DNA of 32,185 bases, taken from Candidatus Aegiribacteria sp. (GTDB taxonomy: Bacteria > Fermentibacterota > Fermentibacteria > Fermentibacterales > JCC-6). The stretch's first letter is position 1, and every line of letters begins with the position of its first letter. Positions 1 through 7,847 of this stretch are shown here, piece by piece. The notes under the pieces were generated by a model. It was not told the origin of the DNA. It saw nothing but the letters and a program-made list of their open reading frames with translations, and made no database searches. The stretch lies in contig JAUWMQ010000019.1 in assembly GCA_030613065.1 (NCBI GenBank), forward strand, positions 1 to 32,185, read 5' to 3'. Both the position numbers and the translations under genes were made by a program.

Positions 1-171
1 AGCACATTCGCACCATTCCACGGTAATTGAGCCGTTGAATGTTGATACTTCAACTGTGCTGTTCGCGGGAATTGAATGAGTCTCAGTGGTAACTGATGTG
101 TACCCTGCACAGCCAGCGAAGAGTACAGGGAGTACAGCTAAACATGAAATCCTGATTGAGAATGGATTCAT
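1..171 (-). CDS. Lipoprotein, N-terminal part only (DUF4097-like adhesin fold possible)
   Basis: The first 57 codons of a gene that runs off the left edge of the window. The reading begins MNPFSIR, followed by a hydrophobic stretch and a lipobox (LFAGC, Cys21), so the protein should be a lipid-anchored envelope protein. The mature part starts with a Thr/Ser-rich linker and then VEVSTFNGSITVE, a pattern typical of the first strands of DUF4097 'putative adhesin' beta-solenoid proteins. That family call rests on one short motif and is tentative. An AGGGGA ribosome site lies 8 bases before the ATG. It follows lexA by about 45 bases on the same strand and could be co-transcribed with it. Confidence 0.7.
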   Translation of the reverse strand, partial: MNPFSIRISCLAVLPVLFAGCAGYTSVTTETHSIPANSTVEVSTFNGSITVEWCECA

Positions 172-216
172 GATTTAAATCCCCTTATTCTGATTCTGAT
201 AATACGGCGGATCAGT

Positions 217-825
217 TTACTCGAGTGTTCTCAATACCGCCGTAACCTTGCCCACAATCCGTACATCTTCATCGCTATCAAAGAATACAAAGGGTTTGTA
301 ATTCGGGTTATCAGAATGCAGCTCTACACGGGTGTTAAATCTGAACAACCGCTTGACAGTTGCCTCATCTCCGATTCTGACAACTGCTATTTCCCCCTGT
401 TCTACGAAGGGCTGGGGGCGAACAAGTACAAGATCTCCATCAAGAATTGCGGCGTTGATCATGCTGTCGCCGTTTATCCTGAGGAAGAACATCCCATCGG
501 TTCTTGCCATATCGGCTGATACGGGCAGGTAATCCTCAATATTCTCTTCAGCCAGAAGGGGCAGGCCCGCGGCAACGGTTCCGACAAGTGGAATTTTCCT
601 GCTGGTATCGTTTTCTCTTACCACTTTCAGTGCCCTTGCGGTGCCCTCTGTTCTTATCAGGAAACCTTTTTCCACCAGTCTGTCGATGTGGTCTTTGACA
701 CCTTTCGTACTTTTCAGTTCGAAGTGTTTCTGAATATCTCTTATGCTTGGCGCATATGCGTGTTCATCAATGAAATCGCAGATATATTCAAGAACCTGTT
801 TCTGACGATCAGTGATTTTTCTCAC
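217..825 (-). CDS. lexA: LexA repressor (SOS response), self-cleaving
   Basis: Transcriptional repressor of the SOS DNA-damage regulon, inactivated by RecA-stimulated self-cleavage. The 202 residues match the usual LexA length. Residues 1-70 form the winged-helix DNA-binding domain. The Ala86-Gly87 cleavage bond sits in VGTVAAGLP. The catalytic dyad is Ser121 (in NGDSM) and Lys158 (in EATVKRL) within the peptidase S24 domain. The start is a GTG preceded by a perfect AGGAGG site 9 bases upstream. A consensus-like promoter with an overlapping palindrome lies just upstream, as expected for autoregulation. No other SOS gene is visible in the window. Confidence 0.96.
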   Translation of the reverse strand: MRKITDRQKQVLEYICDFIDEHAYAPSIRDIQKHFELKSTKGVKDHIDRLVEKGFLIRTEGTARALKVVRENDTSRKIPLVGTVAAGLPLLAEENIEDYLPVSADMARTDGMFFLRINGDSMINAAILDGDLVLVRPQPFVEQGEIAVVRIGDEATVKRLFRFNTRVELHSDNPNYKPFVFFDSDEDVRIVGKVTAVLRTLE

Positions 826-843
826 CAGCTATCACCTCCTACC

Positions 844-874
844 TATACATATGTTTACTTATGAATATGTCAAG
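844..874 (-). promoter_or_regulatory. lexA promoter with overlapping palindrome (candidate LexA operator)
   Basis: Read on the minus strand: -35 TTGACA (869-874), 17-base spacer, -10 TATGTA (846-851). An imperfect inverted repeat at 847-870 has perfect ACATAT/ATATGT arms and fills the spacer and -10. This is where a self-repressing LexA would bind. The arms resemble neither the E. coli CTGT-N8-ACAG box nor the Bacillus GAAC-N4-GTTC box, so the operator role is inferred from position. Confidence 0.6.
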
Positions 875-967
875 ACGCTTATTTCAATTCTATTATTGAC
901 CTTCCATCTGGATGAATACATATTATTTATGTAAGTTTTATCAATTCAACATATTAGGTGGGATGTA

Positions 968-1126
968 ATGGAACCAGTTAAAAAGGGTGATGTACTTGTC
1001 TGTTCTGAATGCGGTGTTGAGCTTGAAGTTAAAAAAAACTGCGGTTGTTCTGACTGCGAAGTAATCTGCTGCGGTACACCAATGGAAGTAAGAGAAAATT
1101 CTTCAGGAGGCTGCTGCTGCTCATAA
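968..1126 (+). CDS. Desulforedoxin-like small metal-binding protein (52 aa)
   Basis: A very short gene with an AGGTGGG ribosome site. It has the layout of desulforedoxin and of the N-terminal domain of desulfoferrodoxin: a GDVLVCSECG start (Cys12, Cys15) and a paired Cys34-Cys35 followed by GTPM. Those four cysteines should bind one Fe or Zn. Oddities are an extra CGC-SD-C loop (Cys25, Cys27, Cys30) between the two halves and a CCC tail (Cys49-51), giving ten cysteines in 52 residues. A role in redox or oxygen stress handling in an anaerobe is inferred from the family. It is divergent from lexA. A weak promoter (TTGACC at 896, TATTAT at 921, 19-base spacer) lies upstream. Confidence 0.8.
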   Translation: MEPVKKGDVLVCSECGVELEVKKNCGCSDCEVICCGTPMEVRENSSGGCCCS

Positions 1127-1240
1127 ATCAGAAAGCTTAGACCCTTCAGACCTCTTCTGTCTTATATTACGGTACAGTAAACGGCTGTAATCGGTATGCG
1201 GAAAAGCAGGAAATACAGATATATCACGAGAGGTTTTCAT

Positions 1241-2671
1241 TTGAAAGTTGCTCTGGTTTATCCCAGATGGGACTGGATTGAGTACAACGGACTCGCCGAG
1301 CCGGTGGGACTGCTGCAGCTGATATCAGCTCTCAGGAATGCCGGCCACCAGGTTGAGTTCCTTGACTATTCCTTCTGCAGCAGACTGAATGAGCTTGATG
1401 AAAAGGCTGCCGGGGCCGGTCTTATCGGAGTTGCTATTTCTGCCGCAGCCAAGATGAGCAGGGCCGATATTGTGACCAGACACCTGAGAAGTGTCGTTCC
1501 TGATGCTCTGTTTCTTGCAGGTGGAGCATACCCGAGCATTTTTCCCGGCGAGACACTTAAGAGTATTCCGTTTGATTTTGTTCTTGTGGGTGAAGCCGAG
1601 GATTCGATCGTTGAACTGTCGGACGCAATCGCAAACGGAAACGACACCAGCGGTATACGAAACCTCGTATACTTCAAGAATAATGAACTTGTTGAAAATC
1701 CAAGAAGACCTGTTCCATCTGATCTTGATGCCCTGCCTTTCCCGGCCCGGGATGTTGTGGATTACGATTCGTACCTTTCTGAGGGTATGTCCGAGTATGG
1801 TATGATCACCACTCGCGGCTGCCCGTTCAAATGCCTTTACTGCAAGCCCAGCACAGATTTCATCTTTGGGGGAAACATAAGGTACCGAAGTGCAGAAAAT
1901 GTAATGGAGGAAATCATCCAGCTGGCGGAGATCAGATCCGTCAGGAAGCTGCCCGTATTCTTCAAGGACGATACCATAACAATGCATCCGGCAGAATGGT
2001 TCGAGACTCTGAATCATCTGCTTCGCGGGGAGGACATCGAACTCTGCTGGCACTGTAACAGCAGGGTTGATACGGTAACACGTGAGAAAATACGCGTTAT
2101 GGCCGAGAGCGGGTGCAGCTGCATATCATTCGGAGTGGAAAGCGGCAGTCAGAAGATCCTTGATTTTTACCGCAAAGGAACAACACCTCAGCAGGCCGAG
2201 GAGGCATTTAGATGGTGCCATGAATTCGGTGTTGAGGCAACTGCCAATCTTATGATAGGCTTTCCCATGGAGAATGAGGAAGATCTGAGGATGACCTACG
2301 ACCATCTGAAAAGGCTCAAACCAGATGATATCATCGTGTATTTCTCAACGGCGATTCCAGGCAGGTATATACATGACTGGGCAAGGGAGAACGGTTACCT
2401 GACCAGCGACTCAAACCCCGAACTACTGGATCCTGCAAGAAACAGAGCAAATGAAGTCATGAACATGCGTCTTCCTTTCCTTGAGCTGAACGATGTTATC
2501 CACTGGAAGAGGCGTATAGAGAGATACCGCAGCTGGCGGAAAGTATCCAGCTATAATAATATAAAGCACTGGACGGCCGAACTTGTACATCATCCAGGTT
2601 CTGCGACGAAAAAGGCTTTCAGGGTCGTCCGGGGATTCGGCGGCAAGGGAGAGGACGTAGTCAGCAAATAG
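1241..2671 (+). CDS. B12-binding-domain radical SAM protein
   Basis: Cobalamin-dependent radical SAM enzyme of unknown substrate. From the proposed start, residues 1-130 form the B12-binding Rossmann-like domain (start LKVALVYPRWDW; GGAYPS near 95). The radical SAM core follows with the CxxxCxxC motif GCPFKCLYC (Cys194, Cys198, Cys201) that holds the [4Fe-4S] cluster, and a GVESGSQ segment typical of the SAM-binding part of the barrel. I chose TTG 1241 because a GAGAGG ribosome site sits 7 bases upstream and family members start with this MKVALVYP-type sequence. An in-frame ATG at 1196 would add 15 basic residues but has no ribosome site. It has no pathway partners nearby, so the methylated or rearranged substrate cannot be guessed. 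Confidence 0.88.
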   Translation: MKVALVYPRWDWIEYNGLAEPVGLLQLISALRNAGHQVEFLDYSFCSRLNELDEKAAGAGLIGVAISAAAKMSRADIVTRHLRSVVPDALFLAGGAYPSIFPGETLKSIPFDFVLVGEAEDSIVELSDAIANGNDTSGIRNLVYFKNNELVENPRRPVPSDLDALPFPARDVVDYDSYLSEGMSEYGMITTRGCPFKCLYCKPSTDFIFGGNIRYRSAENVMEEIIQLAEIRSVRKLPVFFKDDTITMHPAEWFETLNHLLRGEDIELCWHCNSRVDTVTREKIRVMAESGCSCISFGVESGSQKILDFYRKGTTPQQAEEAFRWCHEFGVEATANLMIGFPMENEEDLRMTYDHLKRLKPDDIIVYFSTAIPGRYIHDWARENGYLTSDSNPELLDPARNRANEVMNMRLPFLELNDVIHWKRRIERYRSWRKVSSYNNIKHWTAELVHHPGSATKKAFRVVRGFGGKGEDVVSK

Positions 2672-2698
2672 CATCCTCTTCAGATACAAGGTTTCAAT

Positions 2699-2735
2699 AA
2701 AACCGCCCGATTGAAAACCGGGCGGTTTCTTATTG
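2699..2735. terminator. Bidirectional rho-independent terminator
   Basis: Perfect GC-rich stem AACCGCCCG / CGGGCGGTT (2701-2709 with 2719-2727, extendable by an A-T pair) around a 9-base loop, followed by TTCTTATT. It lies between the ends of two converging genes and probably serves both. Confidence 0.88.
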
Positions 2736-2755
2736 AAAGCAGGTTACTTCTTCTT

Positions 2756-3193
2756 CTATTCCTCCAGAAGATCGCTGAAGAATATCAGGAATATGGCGAT
2801 CCGTTCAGTCATATATGTATGGGTTCCATCAGCGTATAGAATGACCTGAAAATGGTTGTTCTCAACGGTTCCGTCGCTCTGGATCTCGGCGACTTTCAAG
2901 AAACTTGTATCGGTGAGTCTTCCGTTTCCGTTCAGGCTGTAAAGCTCATTGAATGAATCGTCCTCAATTCCGCCATTTTCATCTATATAGCCCAGAGTAT
3001 GAAATGAATTGTCCTCAATTCTTCCATCTTCCTTGATATATCCAAGTATCTCAAAAGAAGAGTTCTCTATTCTGCCGCTATCCCTTATGTAGGCAACAGT
3101 GCTGAAATTGCTTCCTTCGAGTCTTATATCGCCGGCGGTGGTGAAAGCTGCCAACAGGAGCATGATTACGACCATAGCAAGTAGGTTCCTCAT
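2756..3193 (-). CDS. Secreted protein of 17-residue tandem repeats (beta-flower-like)
   Basis: 145 residues with a clean signal peptide (MRNLLAMVVIMLLLAAFTTA, cut before Gly21) and a GGAGG ribosome site. The mature protein is five consecutive 17-residue repeats of the form I-x-x-x-G-x-I-E-x-x-S-F-x-x-L-x-Y, starting at IRDSGRIENSSF and IKEDGRIEDNSF, preceded by a half repeat. A short hydrophobic tail (IAIFLIFF) ends it. The repeat period and the recurring 'GYI-x2-DG-x-I' resemble the small beta-flower proteins recognised from predicted structures; bactofilin-like solenoids are an alternative. Function unknown; location periplasmic or surface. It is divergent from the gene at 3251. Confidence 0.75.
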   Translation of the reverse strand: MRNLLAMVVIMLLLAAFTTAGDIRLEGSNFSTVAYIRDSGRIENSSFEILGYIKEDGRIEDNSFHTLGYIDENGGIEDDSFNELYSLNGNGRLTDTSFLKVAEIQSDGTVENNHFQVILYADGTHTYMTERIAIFLIFFSDLLEE

Positions 3194-3250
3194 TAGAGCC
3201 TCCTTTCTTATTATAGGTATGCTTCACCTGAAAGCGAGGATTGTCAAGTA

Positions 3251-4345
3251 ATGAATTGGATATTGATCATATTATTGACTATTTCATTATTATCAACTGA
3301 CTATATCGATATTAACACTGCGGACGAAGAGACACTTCAGGAGCTTCCGGGCATCGGTCCGGTCAGGGCTTCGAACATAGTTGAGTACAGAACTCTGTTC
3401 GGTCCTTTCAGGGAGCTGTCCGAACTTGAATACGTAAACGGTATCAGTTCGGGAACGGTCACAATGCTCGAAGGCCTGATTTTCGTAGATACCAGCCTTG
3501 TCCCTGCTGCAGACACTCTTCACTGGATCGAGAGAGTGGACTCTCTTTCCACCGCTCTGATTGTATCCTATCTTGATGTCGGCCAGGGGGACGCGATTCT
3601 TGTGGAGGCAGTAGGAGGTAGAACTCTCCTGTTCGACGGAGGGCCCGATACAGGCGGCCCTCTTGAACCGTCTGTTGTGTTCAGGCTCCATGAACTGGGC
3701 GTAGATACCATAGATATTCTCTCGTTTTCGCACCCTCATGCTGATCACATCGGAGGGCTTGCCTCGGTGATGAGAAATTTCACCGTTCTTGAAGTACTGG
3801 ACCCTGGTATGCCCTTTTCATCCTGGGAATACGAGGACTTCCTCAACTCGGTTATAGATACGGGCTGCGACTACAGGTTTCTTGAATCGGGAATGACATT
3901 CCAGCTTTCACCGGTCGTTAATGTCTGTGTAGTATCCGTCGGTTTGGGAGAAGCCGATCTCAACATCAACGAGAATTCCGCCATTCTGAGAATAACTTGC
4001 TTTGACTTCTCAACTCTTCTCACCGGTGACATGGAAGAGAAGTCCGAAAGATCCCTGACTCCGGACGCTCTTCCAGTAACGGTATTGAAAGTACCTCATC
4101 ATGGAAGTCTCACCTCGGTCTTTCCTCCATATTTAAGAAGGTTGAGCCCTCAGGTAGCCGTATTCTCAGCAGGAAGGAATAACAGCTTCGGTCATCCGCA
4201 TCCGCGAGTTGTTGAAATCTATAGAGAGCTGGGTTCTGAAATCTTGCGAACGGACACTCAGGGAACTATTGTTGTGCAAACTGACGGAGAGGTTTTCAGT
4301 ATATCAACTCTAATGATCGGGATTCAATCCGGGGATAATCATTGA
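3251..4345 (+). CDS. ComEA-like HhH domain fused to ComEC-like metallo-beta-lactamase domain
   Basis: 364 residues. Residues 1-15 are a hydrophobic signal or anchor. Residues 20-80 are a ComEA-type helix-hairpin-helix (INTADEETLQELPGIGP) that binds DNA in competence proteins. Residues 103-350 are the metallo-beta-lactamase domain found at the C-terminus of ComEC/Rec2: YLDVGQGDAI, then the metal motif SHPHADH (His161, His163, Asp165, His166), LTGD (Asp260), PHHGS (His283, His284) and GHPHP. The multi-pass competence channel domain of ComEC is absent. The product may be a secreted DNA-binding nuclease or phosphodiesterase, perhaps for DNA uptake or scavenging; this is inference. Its end overlaps the next gene's TTG start by 4 bases. 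Confidence 0.88.
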   Translation: MNWILIILLTISLLSTDYIDINTADEETLQELPGIGPVRASNIVEYRTLFGPFRELSELEYVNGISSGTVTMLEGLIFVDTSLVPAADTLHWIERVDSLSTALIVSYLDVGQGDAILVEAVGGRTLLFDGGPDTGGPLEPSVVFRLHELGVDTIDILSFSHPHADHIGGLASVMRNFTVLEVLDPGMPFSSWEYEDFLNSVIDTGCDYRFLESGMTFQLSPVVNVCVVSVGLGEADLNINENSAILRITCFDFSTLLTGDMEEKSERSLTPDALPVTVLKVPHHGSLTSVFPPYLRRLSPQVAVFSAGRNNSFGHPHPRVVEIYRELGSEILRTDTQGTIVVQTDGEVFSISTLMIGIQSGDNH

Positions 4346-5286
4346 AAATTAGAACGAAATTTGCCCCTTACTTTTATATCCTCCCTGCACTGCTGATAGT
4401 GCTGGTTTTCAGAACCCTGCCTATTCTCAGTTCCTTTGCTGCTTCATTTACAGATTATGACATCGGTGGATTTCACGGGTTCGTCGGCCTTGCGAATTAT
4501 GCGCGTATGCTGAGCGATGCCCGTTTCTGGCAGAGTGTTCTGAATACGTTATTCTTTGTTCTGGGTGTAGTCCCCGCGGGAATACTGATTCCACTCTTTC
4601 TTGCCATGCTTTTAAGGCGCAAACTGGCGGGTAAGAGTTTTTACAGAACTATCTACTTCCTCCCGGTTGTTACATCTGCTGTGGCTATCTCCGTTGTATG
4701 GGCCTGGCTATATAACCCTGAAGCAGGTCCCATTAACCAGATTATCACAGCCCTTGGCGGAGAACCGCTGCTATGGCTGCGGGAACCCCGCGGCATTTTT
4801 GAAATGATGCTGGCTCCGATTGGAATACACCCAACGGGAATTCTGGCGGGACCCAGCCTGGCTCTGGTATCACTGATGATCGTCAGCGTATGGAAGAGCA
4901 CAGGATATAATACCGTGCTGTTCCTGGCGGGTCTCGAAAACATTGACGATACCTACTACGAAGCGGCAAGACTGGACGGAGCGAACTCCTGGGGCACATT
5001 GCGTCACATTACATGGCCACTCCTTTCACCAACAACTTATTACGTGCTAATCATGAGCACCATCATGTCGTTCAGTACATTTGCACTGGTTTACGTTATG
5101 ACACCTCCTCCCGGCGGTGGGCCACTGGGAACGACTAATGTAATGGTGTTCTATCTTTTCCAGAAGGCGTTCGACCGGTTCGATATCGGCTATGCAAGCG
5201 CAATCTCCGTTTTCCTTTTTCTCATCCTCCTTACCCTTACGATAATTCAGCGCAGGGTTGCTGGTAGAAAGGTGCATTACTCATAA
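4342..5286 (+). CDS. Sugar-type ABC transporter permease (MalF/UgpA family)
   Basis: Inner-membrane permease of a binding-protein-dependent ABC importer of the carbohydrate or glycerol-phosphate class. 314 residues with six predicted membrane spans (first ILPALLIVLVF). The cytoplasmic EAA loop, YYEAARLDGANSWGTL, lies near residue 205 and contacts the ATPase. The start is TTG, overlapping the previous stop (TTGA). A periplasmic loop of about 25 residues (around REPRGIFEMM) sits mid-protein. The partner permease follows directly. Neither a substrate-binding protein nor an ATPase gene is nearby, so the substrate cannot be assigned and a shared ATPase elsewhere is likely. Confidence 0.9.
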   Translation: MKIRTKFAPYFYILPALLIVLVFRTLPILSSFAASFTDYDIGGFHGFVGLANYARMLSDARFWQSVLNTLFFVLGVVPAGILIPLFLAMLLRRKLAGKSFYRTIYFLPVVTSAVAISVVWAWLYNPEAGPINQIITALGGEPLLWLREPRGIFEMMLAPIGIHPTGILAGPSLALVSLMIVSVWKSTGYNTVLFLAGLENIDDTYYEAARLDGANSWGTLRHITWPLLSPTTYYVLIMSTIMSFSTFALVYVMTPPPGGGPLGTTNVMVFYLFQKAFDRFDIGYASAISVFLFLILLTLTIIQRRVAGRKVHYS

Positions 5287-6074
5287 TGTCGACGAATCCA
5301 GGGGCAGCGGCACTGAGTATCACCAAGCATTTCTTTCTTATGCTGGGGGGTATCATCATGCTGCTCCCCTTCCTCTGGATGGTCAACACTTCTCTCCAGC
5401 AGGGAGGCCTGAGTAATTACGTCGAAGCATGGACCAAGGTTCCATTCGGGAGATATTTCTTAAACACGCTGCTTGTTACGGTGCTCACCGCTGCAGGAGT
5501 GCTGGTCACAGCCAGTCTGGCTGCATATTCCTTTGCCACAATGAAATACAGGGGGAGAAACACGCTGTTTCTCCTTTTCCTCTCAACAATGATGGTGCCT
5601 CAGCCTGTTTACCTCGCTCCATCATATGTAATTCTTGCAAAGCTTGGCTGGATTAACACATATATGGCCCTGATAGTGCCCTGGACGGCGAATGTTTTCA
5701 GCATTTTCCTTCTCAGACAGCATTTCAAGACTATTCCGAAGTCCCTCTACGAAGCAGCTATTCTCGATGGTTGCGGAAGGCTAAAATACTTATGGAAGGT
5801 CGTTCTGCCCCTCTCAAAGTCAGTCATCATTACAGTTCTTCTGTTCAATGTCATCGGATCATGGAACAGTTTCATGTGGCCATTGGTGGTTACACATTCG
5901 GAGAATCTCCGTGTACTCCAGGTGGGGCTTTCATATTTCAACCAGGAGCAGTCCAGCAACTTCGAGCTTCTAATGGCGGCTTCAACATTCTCCACACTGC
6001 CCCTGATCGTCCTTTTCCTTTTTCTTCAGAAACGCATCGTGGCAAGTTACAGCCGATCCGGAATCAAGGATTGA
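5286..6074 (+). CDS. Sugar-type ABC transporter permease (MalG/UgpE family)
   Basis: Second permease of the heterodimer. 262 residues with about six membrane spans and the EAA loop LYEAAILDGCGRLKYLW near residue 155. The ATG overlaps the last base of the previous stop (TAATG), so translation is probably coupled. The N-terminus has a first span at GGIIMLLPFLWMV, typical of MalG/UgpE. Same substrate uncertainty as its partner. Confidence 0.9.
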   Translation: MSTNPGAAALSITKHFFLMLGGIIMLLPFLWMVNTSLQQGGLSNYVEAWTKVPFGRYFLNTLLVTVLTAAGVLVTASLAAYSFATMKYRGRNTLFLLFLSTMMVPQPVYLAPSYVILAKLGWINTYMALIVPWTANVFSIFLLRQHFKTIPKSLYEAAILDGCGRLKYLWKVVLPLSKSVIITVLLFNVIGSWNSFMWPLVVTHSENLRVLQVGLSYFNQEQSSNFELLMAASTFSTLPLIVLFLFLQKRIVASYSRSGIKD

Positions 6075-6075
6075 T

Positions 6076-6510
6076 TTGAAAAATATTATCCCCTTCGTTC
6101 TGCTGGTGGCTGTAATTCAGTCAGCAGGAGGTACACTGCGTTCCGAAGCTTTATCTTTCCTTGAGAGATTGTCATCTCAGGGTTATACCGGAACCGGGAT
6201 AATCGGCTGCAATCTCAACCTGCTGGAACCCTGCACTGTTATGGTCTATCCCCCGTTGAATTCGTCAACTGGAGGTTTCTACGCTGCCCTGGGCGGGAAC
6301 AATATCCTTGATCTCGGTCTAAGACTGGAGGGAGAGGACTGGTTTGTGGAAGATACAATGCCGGACGATGTTCCTGTTCTCAGGCTCGATTCAGTACAGG
6401 TTTCCGAGGGAAAACGTTTGATTATATGCGCATATGGCATGATCAGGGGCTTCCGGAGCGACAGCGCCTCAGTCGTATGGGCATTTTCCCCTGTTGACCG
6501 GACCGATTAA
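6076..6510 (+). CDS. Hypothetical secreted protein
   Basis: 144 residues starting at a TTG one base after the permease stop. It begins with a signal peptide (KNIIPFVLLVAVIQSAGG), so it is probably periplasmic or surface located. No family is recognised. The mature part is rich in short beta-like segments and contains two cysteines close together (GCNLNLLEPC) that could form a disulfide. Its place between ABC permeases and a PorV-like protein suggests an envelope role but nothing more specific. Confidence 0.6.
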   Translation: MKNIIPFVLLVAVIQSAGGTLRSEALSFLERLSSQGYTGTGIIGCNLNLLEPCTVMVYPPLNSSTGGFYAALGGNNILDLGLRLEGEDWFVEDTMPDDVPVLRLDSVQVSEGKRLIICAYGMIRGFRSDSASVVWAFSPVDRTD

Positions 6511-6560
6511 TGGTCATAGTCTATCTGTTATTCAAAAGAATTGCGAAACGGAGAATATCA

Positions 6561-7469
6561 ATGAAGAAAATTCTAGCAGCAGTCATGCTGACAATATTAG
6601 CAGGCTCAGCATCCGCTGGTACGGCAGGTTTCGCCTTCCTGCAGGTTCCAGTCGGAGCCAGGGCTGTCGCGATGGGGGGAGCTTTCACAGGAGTTCCCGG
6701 AGATCCCATGGGGCTGTACTGGAATCCAGCAACACTTGCTGGAATGCAGGGACAGATGTTTACTTCTACATATACGGGTTATCTGATGGATATGCAGGCT
6801 GGCTTCGCGGGATGGGTAAATCCCGCTGGAAATGATCTGGTAGGAGTTTCAGTAAATTATTTTTACGGAGGCAGCTTTACAAGAACATCAATGATGAACC
6901 CAACTGGAAACGGCGAGGAATTCAGCACTAACAGCGTTTCACTCGGAGGAACCTATGTGCATAAATTCGGACAGTCCTTTGCCGTAGGAACAACTGCCAA
7001 GTTCGTCTATTCAAGCATCGATACGTATAGCGGGAATGCATTCATGGTTGATGTGGGTGCATGGTACAAACCAGCTCTTTTCTCATTCGGATTTGTAGTA
7101 AGAAACGCGGGCATTCAAACCAAGGCGTTCTACCAGGAAAACGATCCCCTTCCAACAACAGTTGCAGCGGGAGCATCGGCCGAATTTCTTGACGACAGGC
7201 TCCTGATCGCGGCGGATGTGAGCTATCCTCTTCAGGGAGATTTCGATGCGGCCCTCGGCGTTGAGTATTCCCCTATTGATATGCTTTCTTTAAGGGCGGG
7301 TGGCAATCTCCATGACAAGAACGCTGCCGATAACGCAGGCGGCAGTTTCTTTGACGCTCTGGCATTCGGTGTCGGAACCAACTGGAACAGGTTTTCCCTT
7401 GACTACGCGTACAAACCCTTCGCTGACCTGGGAACCATTCACAGATTCAGCCTTGGCATTACTCTGTGA
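6561..7469 (+). CDS. PorV/PorQ-family outer-membrane beta-barrel protein
   Basis: 302 residues. A signal peptide (MKKILAAVMLTILAGSASA) is followed by the conserved start of this family: GFAFLQVPVGARAVAMGGAF, then DPMGLYWNPA. This signature is shared by PorV and PorQ (FadL-like barrels), which work with the type IX secretion system as shuttle or accessory proteins in Bacteroidota and relatives. The C-terminus ends in alternating strand residues (HRFSLGITL). I start it at ATG 6561, with ACGGAG 7 bases upstream. An in-frame ATG at 6510 would place 17 basic residues before the signal peptide and is less likely. The T9SS-sorted protein at 23416-24819 is consistent with such a system. Confidence 0.85.
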   Translation: MKKILAAVMLTILAGSASAGTAGFAFLQVPVGARAVAMGGAFTGVPGDPMGLYWNPATLAGMQGQMFTSTYTGYLMDMQAGFAGWVNPAGNDLVGVSVNYFYGGSFTRTSMMNPTGNGEEFSTNSVSLGGTYVHKFGQSFAVGTTAKFVYSSIDTYSGNAFMVDVGAWYKPALFSFGFVVRNAGIQTKAFYQENDPLPTTVAAGASAEFLDDRLLIAADVSYPLQGDFDAALGVEYSPIDMLSLRAGGNLHDKNAADNAGGSFFDALAFGVGTNWNRFSLDYAYKPFADLGTIHRFSLGITL

Positions 7470-7813
7470 CATTCCCCACTTTCACACTTCTGTTATTACT
7501 GGGGATAGTCATGATCTCATCCTGCCACAGGGAAACCCGGCTTGAAGGAAGACAGAAAAGACTTGACACTTTCAGGACTTCCCTTCCCGATAATGTCAGA
7601 GTGGAATTTGATGCCATCTCAAGCAGAGAAGATTGCGAATACGTTGGCCTTCTGCTTGAAGAAGCCAGAAATGATTTGTGGGAAGTGAACAGTGCTTTAG
7701 ATTCTATTGTGCATGCAGAGCTGATAGACACATTTTCAAATGAGGAAATAGTCTACTATTTCTGGTATTATTTTGATTACGCCATAGAGACAGGTTCTGT
7801 AAGAGGACCCTGA
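7466..7813 (+). CDS. Small lipoprotein, unknown function
   Basis: 115 residues starting at a GTG that overlaps the previous TGA (GTGA). A hydrophobic segment (FTLLLLLGIVM) leads to the lipobox MISSC (Cys20), so the protein should be lipid anchored. The mature part is acidic and probably helical (EEARNDLWEVNSALDSIV), with a Tyr-rich stretch (EEIVYYFWYYFDYA) near the end. No family recognised. It is the last gene of the run that starts at 3251. Confidence 0.65.
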   Translation: MTFPTFTLLLLLGIVMISSCHRETRLEGRQKRLDTFRTSLPDNVRVEFDAISSREDCEYVGLLLEEARNDLWEVNSALDSIVHAELIDTFSNEEIVYYFWYYFDYAIETGSVRGP

Positions 7814-7847
7814 GGGGGGGCTCCACCTGTTAAGAAACCGGAACCAA

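Noticed and set aside
6510-6560. Earlier start for the PorV-like protein
   Set aside because: It would put basic residues before an otherwise ideal signal peptide, and the ATG at 6561 has a better ribosome site.
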